DNA from: JBFHNV01 sp965365655
GTDB taxonomy: Bacteria > Pseudomonadota > Gammaproteobacteria > HK1
Assembly: GCA_965365655.1 (NCBI GenBank)
Contig: CBDUCN010000039.1
Coordinates: 1 to 23,447, forward strand
Length of the DNA: 23,447 nucleotides
Direction: 5' to 3'
Position numbers and translations under genes: made by a program. Within the stretch, counting starts at the first letter, position 1, and each line of letters begins with the position of its first letter. Shown here one piece after another: positions 1 through 7,141 of the stretch. The notes beneath the pieces are model-generated. The model was not told where the DNA came from and did not search any database. It saw only the letters and a program-made list of their open reading frames with translations.

Positions 1-582
1 CAGCAGCACGTCGTTGATCGCGGCCGCCGCGGCGTCGATGCCGGGCTCGGCGACGGGCTCGCGCACGTCGTAGCGTTCCAGCAGCAGCAGGCGGCGCGGC
101 TGCTCGCGGTATAGCGCGAGCTCCAGCGACACCGCGATCGCGCCGCCGCCGTCACCGACCTCCTGCTCGAAACGGCGCAGCCGGCCGCTGATCCGGTAGT
201 CGGCCTCGACGCCCGAGCCCGCGACCAGCACCCGCGGCGCGACGCCGCGCGCGCGCAGCACGTCGGCGGTGAGGTCCTGCAGCATCTCGGGTGGAGCCGC
301 GTTCCAGAAGTGATAGTGGCGCTGCTGCAGCGCCTGCGGCGCGGCGCCGTCCACCCACGCCAGCGGGCGCTGCGCGAGCACGCCTTCGGCGTGGAAGCGG
401 GTCACCATCACCGTGCCGTCCAGGATCGGCTGCGCGCGCGGCGCCGCGGCGCCCGCGTCGAGCAGCCGGTAGTACACGTCCGGCGGCGACGGATCCTGCG
501 CGCAGCCGGCGACGAGCAGCGCGCCCGCCGCCGCGAGCGCGAGCGCGCGCAGCGCGCGGATGCAGCGCACCGCCGCCGTCAC
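1..582 (-). CDS. ABC-type transport auxiliary lipoprotein (PqiC/YmbA-like), 3' end outside window
   Basis: This frame opens with GTG at 582 and stays open to the window edge (194 codons). Residues 11-27 form a lipoprotein signal ending in the lipobox LVAGC, with Cys27 as the likely lipidation site. The body begins DVYYRLLDAG, as in the ABC_trans_aux/PqiC family of outer-membrane lipoproteins that accompany MCE transporters. Its start overlaps the stop of the upstream MCE gene as GTGA, so the two are probably translationally coupled. I infer that it is the outer-membrane end of the left-hand MCE transporter. A PqiC paralogue lies at 17118-17747. The GTG start is favoured by the overlap and because it gives a compact signal peptide. 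The C-terminus is not visible, so full length cannot be judged. Confidence 0.85.
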   Translation of the reverse strand, partial: MTAAVRCIRALRALALAAAGALLVAGCAQDPSPPDVYYRLLDAGAAAPRAQPILDGTVMVTRFHAEGVLAQRPLAWVDGAAPQALQQRHYHFWNAAPPEMLQDLTADVLRARGVAPRVLVAGSGVEADYRISGRLRRFEQEVGDGGGAIAVSLELALYREQPRRLLLLERYDVREPVAEPGIDAAAAAINDVLL

Positions 583-2117
583 CCTCCGCCCTCCGCGCCG
601 GCCTCGGTCTCGGGCGCTCCGCCGCGCAGCAGCAGGCCCGGATTCGACTTCAGGCGCCGCGTCAGCTCCAGCAGGTTGCGCGTGGTCCCCTCGAGGTTGG
701 CCGCCACCGCGTCGACGTACTGCGCGAGCACCTCGAGCGTGTAGCGCAGATCGCGCAGCCCCGCGTCCACCGCCGGCCGGTTCTCCTCGGCGGTGTCCGC
801 GAGCGCGATCAGCAGGCGGTCGAGGTGCGCGCGGCTCTGCCTCAGATCGCCGCTCAGCGTCGCGACGTTGCCCGCGGCGGCTGCGAAGTTGCCGAGCGCG
901 TCGCGCACGCTGGCCGCGGTCGCCTCGGTGAACACTTCGCCGAGGCGGTCGTCCAGGTTCGCGCTCAGGCGCGCGAAGTGGGCCGCCGCGGTCGCGACGT
1001 TCTCGAGCGCGCGGTCGAAGCGCCCCACCGTGTCCGGGCCCAGCACCTCGCGCACGCGCACCCGGGTCTCGGCGATCATCGCCTCGAGGTCCGCCGTCGC
1101 AGCGCGCACGCTGCGCACGCTGGCCGTGACCTGCTCGCGCTGCTCGGGCCCGACGAGGTCGCGGGCGCCGGCCGCCGCGGCGTCCGCCGCGGCCAGCGCG
1201 CCGCTCACGTGGTCGAGGTTCGGCTCGCTGAACAGCGCGTCCACGCCGGCGCGGGCGCTGCGGCCCGTCGCCTCGGCGTCGCCGGCCGCCGTGCGCAGGC
1301 GCTCCAGCGTGTCCTCCACCCGGGCGAGGTTCGCGTCAGCGAGCAGAGCCGCGAGCTGCCCGCGCGCGCCGGCGGTCGCCTCGGCGAGGTCCTGCGACGC
1401 CGCGAGCACGTTGTCCATGACGCCGTCCACCTTGCCGGCGTTCTCCTCGCTCAGGATCCGCTCCACGCGCAGGCTCACGTTGCGCAGGCTGGTGCTGGTC
1501 GCGACGAAGCCGTCGATCACCTCCGGCGCGCGGCTCGCGAGCTCGCCGGACAGCGTGTGCAGGTTGTCCAGCAGCGGCGTGCCGTGCGTGAGCAGCACCT
1601 CGCCGAAGCCGCTCACGTAGCGGTTCAGGTTCCGCACCAGGGGCGCGACGCTGTTCACGGTGAGGTCGCGCACGGTGTTCGCGGTCTCCGACATCGCGGC
1701 CATGATGTCGCGCCGCGTGGCGCCGCGGATGGTGTCGCCGGGACGCAACGCCTCGTCGCTGTCGCCGGAGCGGATGTCGATGGCCACCGCCGCGAGCAGA
1801 CCCTCGGCGCGCACCTGGGCGACGCTGTCGCGCGGCACGCTCCACCGCGAGAACGCCTCGTCCAGCGCCAGCGCGAGGCGGAAGCTCACGCCGCCCTCGC
1901 CCGTCACCGGCTCGATCGCCTCCACCTGCCCGACCGGAAAGCCCATGTAGAGCACCTGCGACCCGTACTTGAGGCCGGTCACGTCCTCGTAGGTCGTGTA
2001 GTAGGTGTCGGTCGCGCCGGTGCGCCCGGTGAGCAGCGCCAGCGCGAACACCAGCCCGACCACCATCGCGAGCACGAAGGAGCCGACCAGCACGTAGTTG
2101 ATGCGCTCGTCGTGCAT
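579..2117 (-). CDS. MCE (MlaD-like) lipid-transport protein with long helical tail
   Basis: The protein is 512 aa. An N-terminal membrane anchor (about residues 8-30) is followed by a single MCE domain (about 37-117), containing the family signature DVTGLKYGSQVLYMGFPVGQ. Residues about 135-500 are Ala/Leu-rich, heptad-like helix with many Asn-Leu and Asp-Leu repeats, ending NLLELTRRLKSNPGLLLRG. E. coli MlaD is about 180 aa and binds phospholipid as a periplasmic hexamer; this tail is far longer. MCE proteins with long helical tails are known to build tubes or needles, so a periplasm-spanning role with the downstream lipoprotein is my inference. The gene starts at ATG 2117, overlapping the ATPase stop by one base (TGATG), and its stop overlaps the lipoprotein start by four bases. 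Confidence 0.9.
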   Translation of the reverse strand: MHDERINYVLVGSFVLAMVVGLVFALALLTGRTGATDTYYTTYEDVTGLKYGSQVLYMGFPVGQVEAIEPVTGEGGVSFRLALALDEAFSRWSVPRDSVAQVRAEGLLAAVAIDIRSGDSDEALRPGDTIRGATRRDIMAAMSETANTVRDLTVNSVAPLVRNLNRYVSGFGEVLLTHGTPLLDNLHTLSGELASRAPEVIDGFVATSTSLRNVSLRVERILSEENAGKVDGVMDNVLAASQDLAEATAGARGQLAALLADANLARVEDTLERLRTAAGDAEATGRSARAGVDALFSEPNLDHVSGALAAADAAAAGARDLVGPEQREQVTASVRSVRAATADLEAMIAETRVRVREVLGPDTVGRFDRALENVATAAAHFARLSANLDDRLGEVFTEATAASVRDALGNFAAAAGNVATLSGDLRQSRAHLDRLLIALADTAEENRPAVDAGLRDLRYTLEVLAQYVDAVAANLEGTTRNLLELTRRLKSNPGLLLRGGAPETEAGAEGGG

Positions 2118-2947
2118 CAGGCCCGCCGTTGCGCGGCGCGCTCCGGGTCGCGGGTGAGCCGCGCGAGGTAGGCGTCCGCGTCCAGCTCGTCCAGCTCCAG
2201 GGTGCGGTTGAGCAGGTTGCGCACCCGCGGGTTGTCGCTGGCCTGCACCTCCTCCACCGTGCCGGTGACGAGGATCGCGCCGCGGTCCAGCACCACGATG
2301 CGGTCCGCGATCTTGAACGCGCTGTCGAGCTCGTGCGTCACGACGACGACGGTCATGCCGAGCGCGCTGCGCAGCCTGAGGATAAGGTCGTCCAGCGCCG
2401 CCGCGACCACCGGGTCCAGGCCCGCCGAAGGCTCGTCGCAGAACAGCAGCTTCGGGTCCATGACCACCGCGCGCGCGAGCGCCGCGCGCTTGATCATGCC
2501 GCCGGAGAGCTCGGCCGGCATCAGGTGCTCGAAGCCCGCGAGGTCCACCACCTCGAGCTTCAGGCGCGCCATGATGCGCATGGTCTGCTCGTCGAGGCGC
2601 GTGTGCTCGCGCAGCGGAAGCATGATGTTGTCGCCCACGCTCATCGAGCTGAACAGCGCGCCGCCCTGGAACGCGACCCCCATGCGCTTGCGCAGCTCCT
2701 GTAGCTCGGTCGCGTCGGCCTCGTTCACGTCCACGCCGAGGATGCGCACGGTGCCCGACGTCGGGCGCTCCAGCGCCAGCAGGTAGCGCAGCAGCGTGCT
2801 CTTTCCGGAGCCGCTGCCGCCCATGATGACCAGCACCTCGCCCTCGTTCACGTCCATCGACACGCCGTCGAGGATGCGCCGGTCCCCGTAGTAGGTGACC
2901 AGGTCACGCACCTCGATCACCGGCGCGCCCGGCGCGGCGGCGCTCAT
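2117..2947 (-). CDS. mlaF: MlaF-type ABC transporter ATPase
   Basis: This 276-aa ATPase should power the MCE lipid transporter on the inner face of the inner membrane. Visible motifs are Walker A GGSGSGKST (43-51), the Q-loop VAFQGGALF (91-99), the signature LSGGM (147-151), Walker B LLFCDE ending at Asp171-Glu172, the D-loop SAGLDP and the switch His205 (VVTHE). The QGGALF Q-loop and LSGGMIKRAALARA signature are typical of the MlaF/Ttg2A group rather than of importers. About 45 residues follow the H-loop region, including NRTLELDELDADAYLARL, a C-terminal extension of the kind that in MlaF helps dimerisation and MlaB contact. Its ATG overlaps the permease stop (ATGA). All core catalytic residues are intact. 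Confidence 0.95.
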   Translation of the reverse strand: MSAAAPGAPVIEVRDLVTYYGDRRILDGVSMDVNEGEVLVIMGGSGSGKSTLLRYLLALERPTSGTVRILGVDVNEADATELQELRKRMGVAFQGGALFSSMSVGDNIMLPLREHTRLDEQTMRIMARLKLEVVDLAGFEHLMPAELSGGMIKRAALARAVVMDPKLLFCDEPSAGLDPVVAAALDDLILRLRSALGMTVVVVTHELDSAFKIADRIVVLDRGAILVTGTVEEVQASDNPRVRNLLNRTLELDELDADAYLARLTRDPERAAQRRA

Positions 2948-3780
2948 CGCGTCACCACGAACACGAACACCATGTCGGTGATCACGATGGCGGTGATCGC
3001 CTGCACCACCGAGCGCGTGGTCGCGCGCCCCACCCCCTCGGCGCCGCCCAGCACCCGCGCGCCGTTGACGACGCCGACCAGCGCGATCAGCACCGCGAAG
3101 ATCACGCTCTTGCCGAGCCCGTGCATCAGGTCGTCGACGGTGATCACCTCGAGCAGCCGCTCCTGGTATGCCGACAGGCTCATGCCCAGATCCAGCGCGA
3201 CGTACAGCCCCGCGCCGAGCAGCGCCACCAGGTCGGCCCAGAACGTGAGCGCCGGCACCATCACGATCATCGCGAGCAGCGCGGGCGCGACCAGGAAGCG
3301 CACCGGGTTGATTCCCATCACCCGCAACGCGTCGATCTCCTGGTTGATGTTCATCGTGCCGAGGCGCGCCGCGAGTGCGCTGCCGGAGCGCCCGGCGACC
3401 AGGATGCCCGTGATCAGCGGCGCGAACTCGCGTACCACCGCGAGGCCGATGCCGACCGTGACCCGCGACTCGGCGCCGAAGATCCGCAGCGTGTGGATGC
3501 CCTGGATCGCCAGCATCACGCCGATGGTCATCGCGAGCACCGTGACGATGGGCAGCGCGCGGATGCCCACCTGCATCATCTCCTGCACCACTGCGGCGAG
3601 GCGCACCGGCTGCCCGCGGCGGTGCCCGACGAGCAGCCAGAACACGCTCTGCGCGAGCAGCGCGCCGGCGAACCCGGCCTCGGCCACGCCGCGGGCTACC
3701 TCGCGACCGACGCGTTCCAGGCGATCGCCCAGCCCCGCGGCGAAGCGCGGGCCGCCGGCGGCGCCGCTCTCAGCCGCCAT
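2944..3780 (-). CDS. mlaE: MlaE-type lipid ABC transporter permease
   Basis: The protein is 278 aa, close to the 260-aa family norm, with five or six hydrophobic segments (about 35-55, 75-95, 105-130, 160-195, 225-240, 258-277). The family's coupling region is recognisable at about 138-159, ARLGTMNINQEIDALRVMGINP in two adjoining stretches, together with PLITGILVAGRSGSA (121-135). Known MlaE proteins form the homodimeric membrane core that accepts lipid from or delivers it to the MCE ring. The N-terminal 30 residues are soluble, with no fused STAS domain; a separate STAS gene lies immediately upstream and overlaps this start by 11 bases. That overlap and the ATGA junction with the ATPase gene indicate one operon. 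Confidence 0.93.
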   Translation of the reverse strand: MAAESGAAGGPRFAAGLGDRLERVGREVARGVAEAGFAGALLAQSVFWLLVGHRRGQPVRLAAVVQEMMQVGIRALPIVTVLAMTIGVMLAIQGIHTLRIFGAESRVTVGIGLAVVREFAPLITGILVAGRSGSALAARLGTMNINQEIDALRVMGINPVRFLVAPALLAMIVMVPALTFWADLVALLGAGLYVALDLGMSLSAYQERLLEVITVDDLMHGLGKSVIFAVLIALVGVVNGARVLGGAEGVGRATTRSVVQAITAIVITDMVFVFVVTR

Positions 3781-4102
3781 TCTCCAGGCCGTCAGCGACC
3801 TCGTCGACGATCCGGAACACGCGGTCCAGGCGCGCGAGCTCGAGCACCCGCATCGCCGCCTCGCTCACTCGCGCGAGGACGAAGCGGGTGTCGCTCTTGC
3901 GCGCGGTCTGGAACGCCTCCACCAGGCTCGCGACCCCGGAGCTGTCGATGTACGACACCGCCGAGAGGTCCACGACCACCGCGCTGCGGCGCCCCACGCA
4001 GTCGAGCAGCGCCTCGCGCACGTGCGGCGAGCTCTCGAGGTCCACGTCGCCGCTCAGCGCGACCACGGCGGCGTCACCCTCGTCCCGGATATCGACGTTC
4101 AT
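3770..4102 (-). CDS. STAS-domain protein in the mlaB position, RsbV/SpoIIAA-like
   Basis: From ATG 4102 this encodes a 110-aa single STAS domain: the strand AAVVALSGDVDLES near the start, VVVDLSAVSYIDSSG in the centre and LARLDRVFRIVDEV near the end. The motif YIDSSGVASL (51-60) contains the Asp-Ser-Ser-Gly phospho-acceptor of SpoIIAA/RsbV, with Ser54 the predicted site. In canonical Mla operons this position holds MlaB, a STAS protein that binds the ATPase. Here the gene lies between an RsbW-like kinase gene and mlaE, so it could be MlaB, an anti-anti-sigma factor, or both. An open frame continues upstream to 4270, but that 56-residue stretch is Pro/Gly/Arg-rich and unlike STAS, so I chose the internal ATG. 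A 171-base spacer separates it from the kinase gene and holds no convincing promoter. Confidence 0.88.
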   Translation of the reverse strand: MNVDIRDEGDAAVVALSGDVDLESSPHVREALLDCVGRRSAVVVDLSAVSYIDSSGVASLVEAFQTARKSDTRFVLARVSEAAMRVLELARLDRVFRIVDEVADGLENGG

Positions 4103-4273
4103 CTGCTGTCCCGACTGCTCGTTTCTGAAATTCGTTGCGAAGCCGATCCCGCTCCGCGACGCGTACCCGCTCTCCGCCGCACCCCCCGGCCCGGCATCGA
4201 CGCCCGGGAACGGCCGGTTTCCGCGCGCGGCAGGCGACAAGCGTACCGGAGGCGGGCGGCCCGGAGTCAAACG

Positions 4274-4726
4274 TCACTCGATCTTCTTCTCCATCCACAG
4301 CCGGTTGCCGGCGCCCTCCGGCGGGGTGCGGAACTCCGACGCGTCCATGCATTCGCGAATGAAATGGGTTCCGAGCCCCCCGGGACGCAGCTCGTCGAGC
4401 GGGCGCGGGCGCACCTGTTCCGGGTCCACCGGCGGCGCGAAATCCACCACGTTCACGACCAGCCGGTCCCCGGCGCGGCGCATCTCGACGACGATGTCGC
4501 CGCGCTCGCCGTCGCCGTAGGCGTGCCGGATCACGTTCTGGCAGGCCTCGTCCACCGCGACGACCACGTCGCGGCCGCAGGGCTCGCTGCAGCCGCAGGT
4601 CGCGGCGGCCTCGCGCACCAGGCGGCGCAGCAGCCGCAGCGAGGGCACCTCCGCGGGCACCCGGAAGGACACGACCGGCTCGCCGTCGGCGCCGGCGTCG
4701 TCGGGCAGCGCGGACGCCCGGCTCAC
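4274..4726 (-). CDS. RsbW/SpoIIAB-like HATPase serine kinase (anti-sigma type)
   Basis: This 150-aa protein is a lone GHKL/HATPase_c domain. The N-box is VDEACQNVIRHAY (58-70), with Glu60 and the Mg-binding Asn64. A second motif, VVDFAPPVDP, occurs at 93-102, and the G-box PGGLGTHFI at 116-123. The family phosphorylates a STAS partner at the DSSG serine and in many systems also sequesters a sigma factor. The start is GTG 4726, overlapping the phosphatase stop as GTGA, so kinase and phosphatase should be made together. The STAS substrate candidate is the next gene. No sigma-factor gene is in the window. The larger open frame running up to 5167 in the same phase is only a shadow of the phosphatase gene. 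Confidence 0.9.
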   Translation of the reverse strand: MSRASALPDDAGADGEPVVSFRVPAEVPSLRLLRRLVREAAATCGCSEPCGRDVVVAVDEACQNVIRHAYGDGERGDIVVEMRRAGDRLVVNVVDFAPPVDPEQVRPRPLDELRPGGLGTHFIRECMDASEFRTPPEGAGNRLWMEKKIE

Positions 4727-6027
4727 CGGCCCCGCGCCTTCGGCTGCTCCACCAGCAGCATCGTCATGTCGTCGTGCAGCACGCCGTCGAGGGGCGTCAG
4801 GCGCTCCACGACGGCCGCGAGGCGCTCGCGGGGCGGATGGTCCGCAAACTCGCGCAGCAGCGCCTTCAGCCCGCGCGCCCCCAGCATCTGCCCGTCGGCG
4901 CCGGTGCACTCGGTGATGCCGTCGGTGAACACCGCGAGGCAGCCGCCGTCGAGGCTGCACTCCACGACCGGGAAGCCCTCGGCGCCCACCAGGTCCAACG
5001 CGATGCCGAGCGGCGGAGCCTCCGCGGGGTAGGCCGTGAAGTGGCCGTCGCGGTGGCGAAGCAGCGGCGGCTCGTGACCGGCGTTCGCGAGCCACAGCCG
5101 GTCGGCGCCCGGGTCGTACACGCCGCCCACCAGGGTGACGAACATGCCGCGGGTGCCGGTCTCGCACAGCTCCTCGTTGACGCGGGCCAGCAGCCGGCCG
5201 GGGTCGTCAACGGCCTTGCCCAGGCAACGGTAGAGGCTCGCGGTCTTCGCCATCAGCAGCGCCGCGTTGATGCCCTTGCCCGAGACGTCTCCGACGTTGA
5301 ACGCGATGCGCCCACCGGGCAGCGGAAAGATGTCGTAGAAGTCGCCGGAGACGCTGCGTGCCGGGCGGTTCATCCCGCACACCGGGAAGTCCGGCGGACG
5401 CGCCCCGGGCAGCAGGCTTCGCTGGATCTCGGCCGCCAGCTCGAGCTCGCGGCGCAGCTTCTCCTGCTCGATGAGCTGGCCGGTGAGGCGCGCGTTGATC
5501 AGCGCCAGCGCCGCCGACGACGCCAGCGACTCCAGCACGTGGCGGTCCGCGTCGGAGAACAGGCCGTCTCCGCGCGTCTTGTTGACCAGCTCGATCGCGC
5601 CCACGCAGCGGTCCTTCACGCTCATCGGGGCGCACAGGATGGAGCGCGTGGTGAAGCCGGTGTCCACGTCCACGGTGCGCGCGAAGTCCGGATCGTCGCG
5701 CACGTCGCGCACGATCTGGCACGCGTTGGCGCCGACCGCCCGGCCCACGATGCCGCGATCCGCGGGCATGCGCAGCCCGTTGATGTCCACCGGCCCCACG
5801 CAGGCCTGGCACAGCAGCTCGGTGCCTTCGTTCTCGAGCAGGAACAGCGAGGCCGCCTCCGCGTGCAGGTGATCGGCGATGTGCGTCAGCGCCCGCTCCA
5901 GGGTGCGCGAGACGTCCAGCGACGCGGCGAAGTCCTGGCCCACCCGGGCGAGCAGCTCGAGGTGATCCTCTAGCGACGGCGCGCGGGCGGCGTCGGGGTC
6001 GCTCAGCGGGCGCGGCGTGGCGGACAT
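4723..6027 (-). CDS. GAF-domain PP2C/SpoIIE-type serine phosphatase (RsbU/RsbP-like)
   Basis: The protein is 434 aa. A GAF sensor domain covers about residues 26-180, a charged helix with EQEKLRRELELAAEIQRSLLP follows (187-207), and a SpoIIE/PP2C domain fills about 215-428. Metal-binding aspartates are in SGDFYDIF (Asp229), VGDVSGKG (Asp247), FTDGITE (Asp369) and HDDMTMLL (Asp419/420), so the enzyme looks active. This family dephosphorylates STAS antagonists in response to a signal read by the attached sensor domain. There are no membrane segments, so it should be cytoplasmic. It starts 18 bases after the stop of the small upstream gene with only a weak ribosome-binding site, and overlaps the kinase gene by four bases. 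The GAF ligand cannot be told from sequence. Confidence 0.93.
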   Translation of the reverse strand: MSATPRPLSDPDAARAPSLEDHLELLARVGQDFAASLDVSRTLERALTHIADHLHAEAASLFLLENEGTELLCQACVGPVDINGLRMPADRGIVGRAVGANACQIVRDVRDDPDFARTVDVDTGFTTRSILCAPMSVKDRCVGAIELVNKTRGDGLFSDADRHVLESLASSAALALINARLTGQLIEQEKLRRELELAAEIQRSLLPGARPPDFPVCGMNRPARSVSGDFYDIFPLPGGRIAFNVGDVSGKGINAALLMAKTASLYRCLGKAVDDPGRLLARVNEELCETGTRGMFVTLVGGVYDPGADRLWLANAGHEPPLLRHRDGHFTAYPAEAPPLGIALDLVGAEGFPVVECSLDGGCLAVFTDGITECTGADGQMLGARGLKALLREFADHPPRERLAAVVERLTPLDGVLHDDMTMLLVEQPKARGR

Positions 6028-6045
6028 CGACGCGTGCGCCAGGGC

Positions 6046-6345
6046 CTAGCCCTTGACCTCCACCCACTCGCCGTCGCGCTCGTACTCGATGCGCGAGCAG
6101 CCGTTTCCGCGTCCGTAGTCGTGCAGCGGCTCCGGCCCCTGGTAGCGGCCGAGGATGTAGCCGGTGAACTGCACCTCGCCGGAATCGTTGAGCAGGCGGA
6201 AGTGATCGCCGTTGATGATGATCTTGTCGAAGCGCTCCCGCTTGCGGGCGCCGTGCGGCCCGATCTTGCCCACCGCGTCGCTGCTGTCCCCGAGCACCGC
6301 GTCGCGCGTCACGATCCACGTGTAGGGACTGATCTCGTCGCTCAT
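6046..6345 (-). CDS. Hypothetical 99-aa protein heading the partner-switch/MCE operon
   Basis: I do not recognise this family. From ATG 6345 it encodes 99 residues, with GGAGG placed eight bases upstream; a second ATG at 6351 lies too close to that site. The product is soluble and charged, without signal peptide, membrane segment or cysteine motif apart from Cys84 (counted from MSDE). The sequence alternates polar and hydrophobic residues in patches such as FDKIIINGDHFRLLNDSG and VQFTGYILGRYQG, which suggests a small mostly beta fold. It is the first gene of the minus-strand cluster, 18 bases ahead of the GAF-PP2C phosphatase, so a role in signalling to that phosphatase is possible. That is inference from position only. 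Confidence 0.75.
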   Translation of the reverse strand: MSDEISPYTWIVTRDAVLGDSSDAVGKIGPHGARKRERFDKIIINGDHFRLLNDSGEVQFTGYILGRYQGPEPLHDYGRGNGCSRIEYERDGEWVEVKG

Positions 6346-6437
6346 CCTCATCACCTCCGGGTCGTCACCTGCGGCGACCCGCCGCCCCTGCGCGGAACGC
6401 CGGCCCGCGACCGGGATTCCCGCCACGCAAGGGGTGC

Positions 6438-6443
6438 ATTGTA
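6438..6443 (-). promoter_or_regulatory. Candidate -10 element for the minus-strand 6345-to-1 operon
   Basis: On the minus strand the sequence TACAAT (five of six matches to TATAAT) lies about 93 bases upstream of the ATG at 6345, inside the divergent intergenic region 6346-6565. No good -35 hexamer lies 16-18 bases further upstream, where the DNA is GC-rich, so this is a weak call. It is the best A/T-rich match upstream of the operon. Confidence 0.3.
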
Positions 6444-6499
6444 TTCCTGGCGCGCCCCCGTGCACGGCGGCGCGCGCTGCGGGGCCGGCGAGCCGCATC

Positions 6500-6529
6500 T
6501 TGCCGGGCGGGCGGGCCCTTCGGCACTAT
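6500..6529 (+). promoter_or_regulatory. Candidate sigma-70-like promoter for the cupin gene
   Basis: TTGCCG at 6500-6505 (four of six matches to the -35 consensus) and CACTAT at 6524-6529 (three of six) are separated by 18 bases, and lie 37 bases before the ATG at 6566. The match is weak and rests mainly on its position in the divergent intergenic region. Confidence 0.25.
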
Positions 6530-6565
6530 GCGCCACCTTCCCCCCTGCCGCTGCGGGACGCGACC

Positions 6566-7069
6566 ATGAGCTACACCCTCGAACAGTTCGCCGGCGACTG
6601 CCACGCCGCCCTTGCCGCAGACTCCGGGCCCGGGGGCCGGGAGGTCGTGCGCCAGTGCGTCGCACGCGCGTGCCGCGACCCCGACTTCGTCGCCACGTGG
6701 CTGCAGGCGGACGACGCCCCGGAGCGCCGGGTGATCTACGAGGACCCGGAGCTCGGCTTCTGCATTCTGGCCCACGTCTACGCGGGCCCCAAGACCAGCG
6801 ACCCCCACGACCACGCGAGCACCTGGGCGATCTACGGCCAGGCGGACGGCGTGACCATGATGACCGACTGGACGATCGTCGAGCGCCCCGCGGACGGGCA
6901 GCCCGGGCGCGTGAAGGCCGCGCGCACCTACCGCCTGGAGCCCGGAGACGCGCACGTCTACCAGGAGGGCGACGTGCACTCGCCGCGCCGCGACGGGCCG
7001 ACGCGCCTGATCCGCATCGAGGGGATGAACATGGACGGGGTCAAGCGCGACAAGTTCGTCGCCGCCTGA
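6566..7069 (+). CDS. Cupin-fold predicted metal enzyme, cysteine-dioxygenase-like
   Basis: This 167-aa soluble protein resembles the double-stranded beta-helix 'predicted metal-dependent enzyme' group related to cysteine dioxygenase. The first cupin motif is PHDHASTWAIYGQADG (80-95), giving His81 and His83; the second is GDAHVYQEGDVHSP (127-140), giving His138. This His-x-His plus distant His pattern is that of three-histidine thiol dioxygenases, which lack the usual cupin glutamate. The substrate is unknown. A longer open frame begins at 6434, but the ATG at 6566 starts the conserved-looking protein and is preceded by a GGGAC sequence. It is the first plus-strand gene after the divergent region and stands 72 bases before the photolyase-like gene. 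Confidence 0.8.
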   Translation: MSYTLEQFAGDCHAALAADSGPGGREVVRQCVARACRDPDFVATWLQADDAPERRVIYEDPELGFCILAHVYAGPKTSDPHDHASTWAIYGQADGVTMMTDWTIVERPADGQPGRVKAARTYRLEPGDAHVYQEGDVHSPRRDGPTRLIRIEGMNMDGVKRDKFVAA

Positions 7070-7141
7070 GCGCGCTTGCCCCCGGGCGCGGGCACTGCCG
7101 CTCCGCCGCGGTTGCGCAGGCGCGATGGTAGCGTCGCGCCC

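Noticed and set aside
291..2171. 626-codon plus-strand frame opposite the MCE gene
   Set aside because: Antisense shadow of a well-supported MCE protein; the sequence is low complexity.
4180..4235. Possible hairpin/terminator between the kinase and STAS genes
   Set aside because: The best pairing (GGGAAC with GTTTCC around GGCCG) needs bulges and has no T-tract, so it does not support splitting the operon.
4103..4270. N-terminal extension of the STAS protein
   Set aside because: The extra 56 residues are Pro/Gly/Arg-rich with no STAS similarity; the internal ATG at 4102 gives a normal-length domain.
7076..7141. TTG start adding 22 residues to the photolyase-like protein
   Set aside because: The added residues are Pro/Arg-rich without family resemblance, and an ATG is available at 7142.
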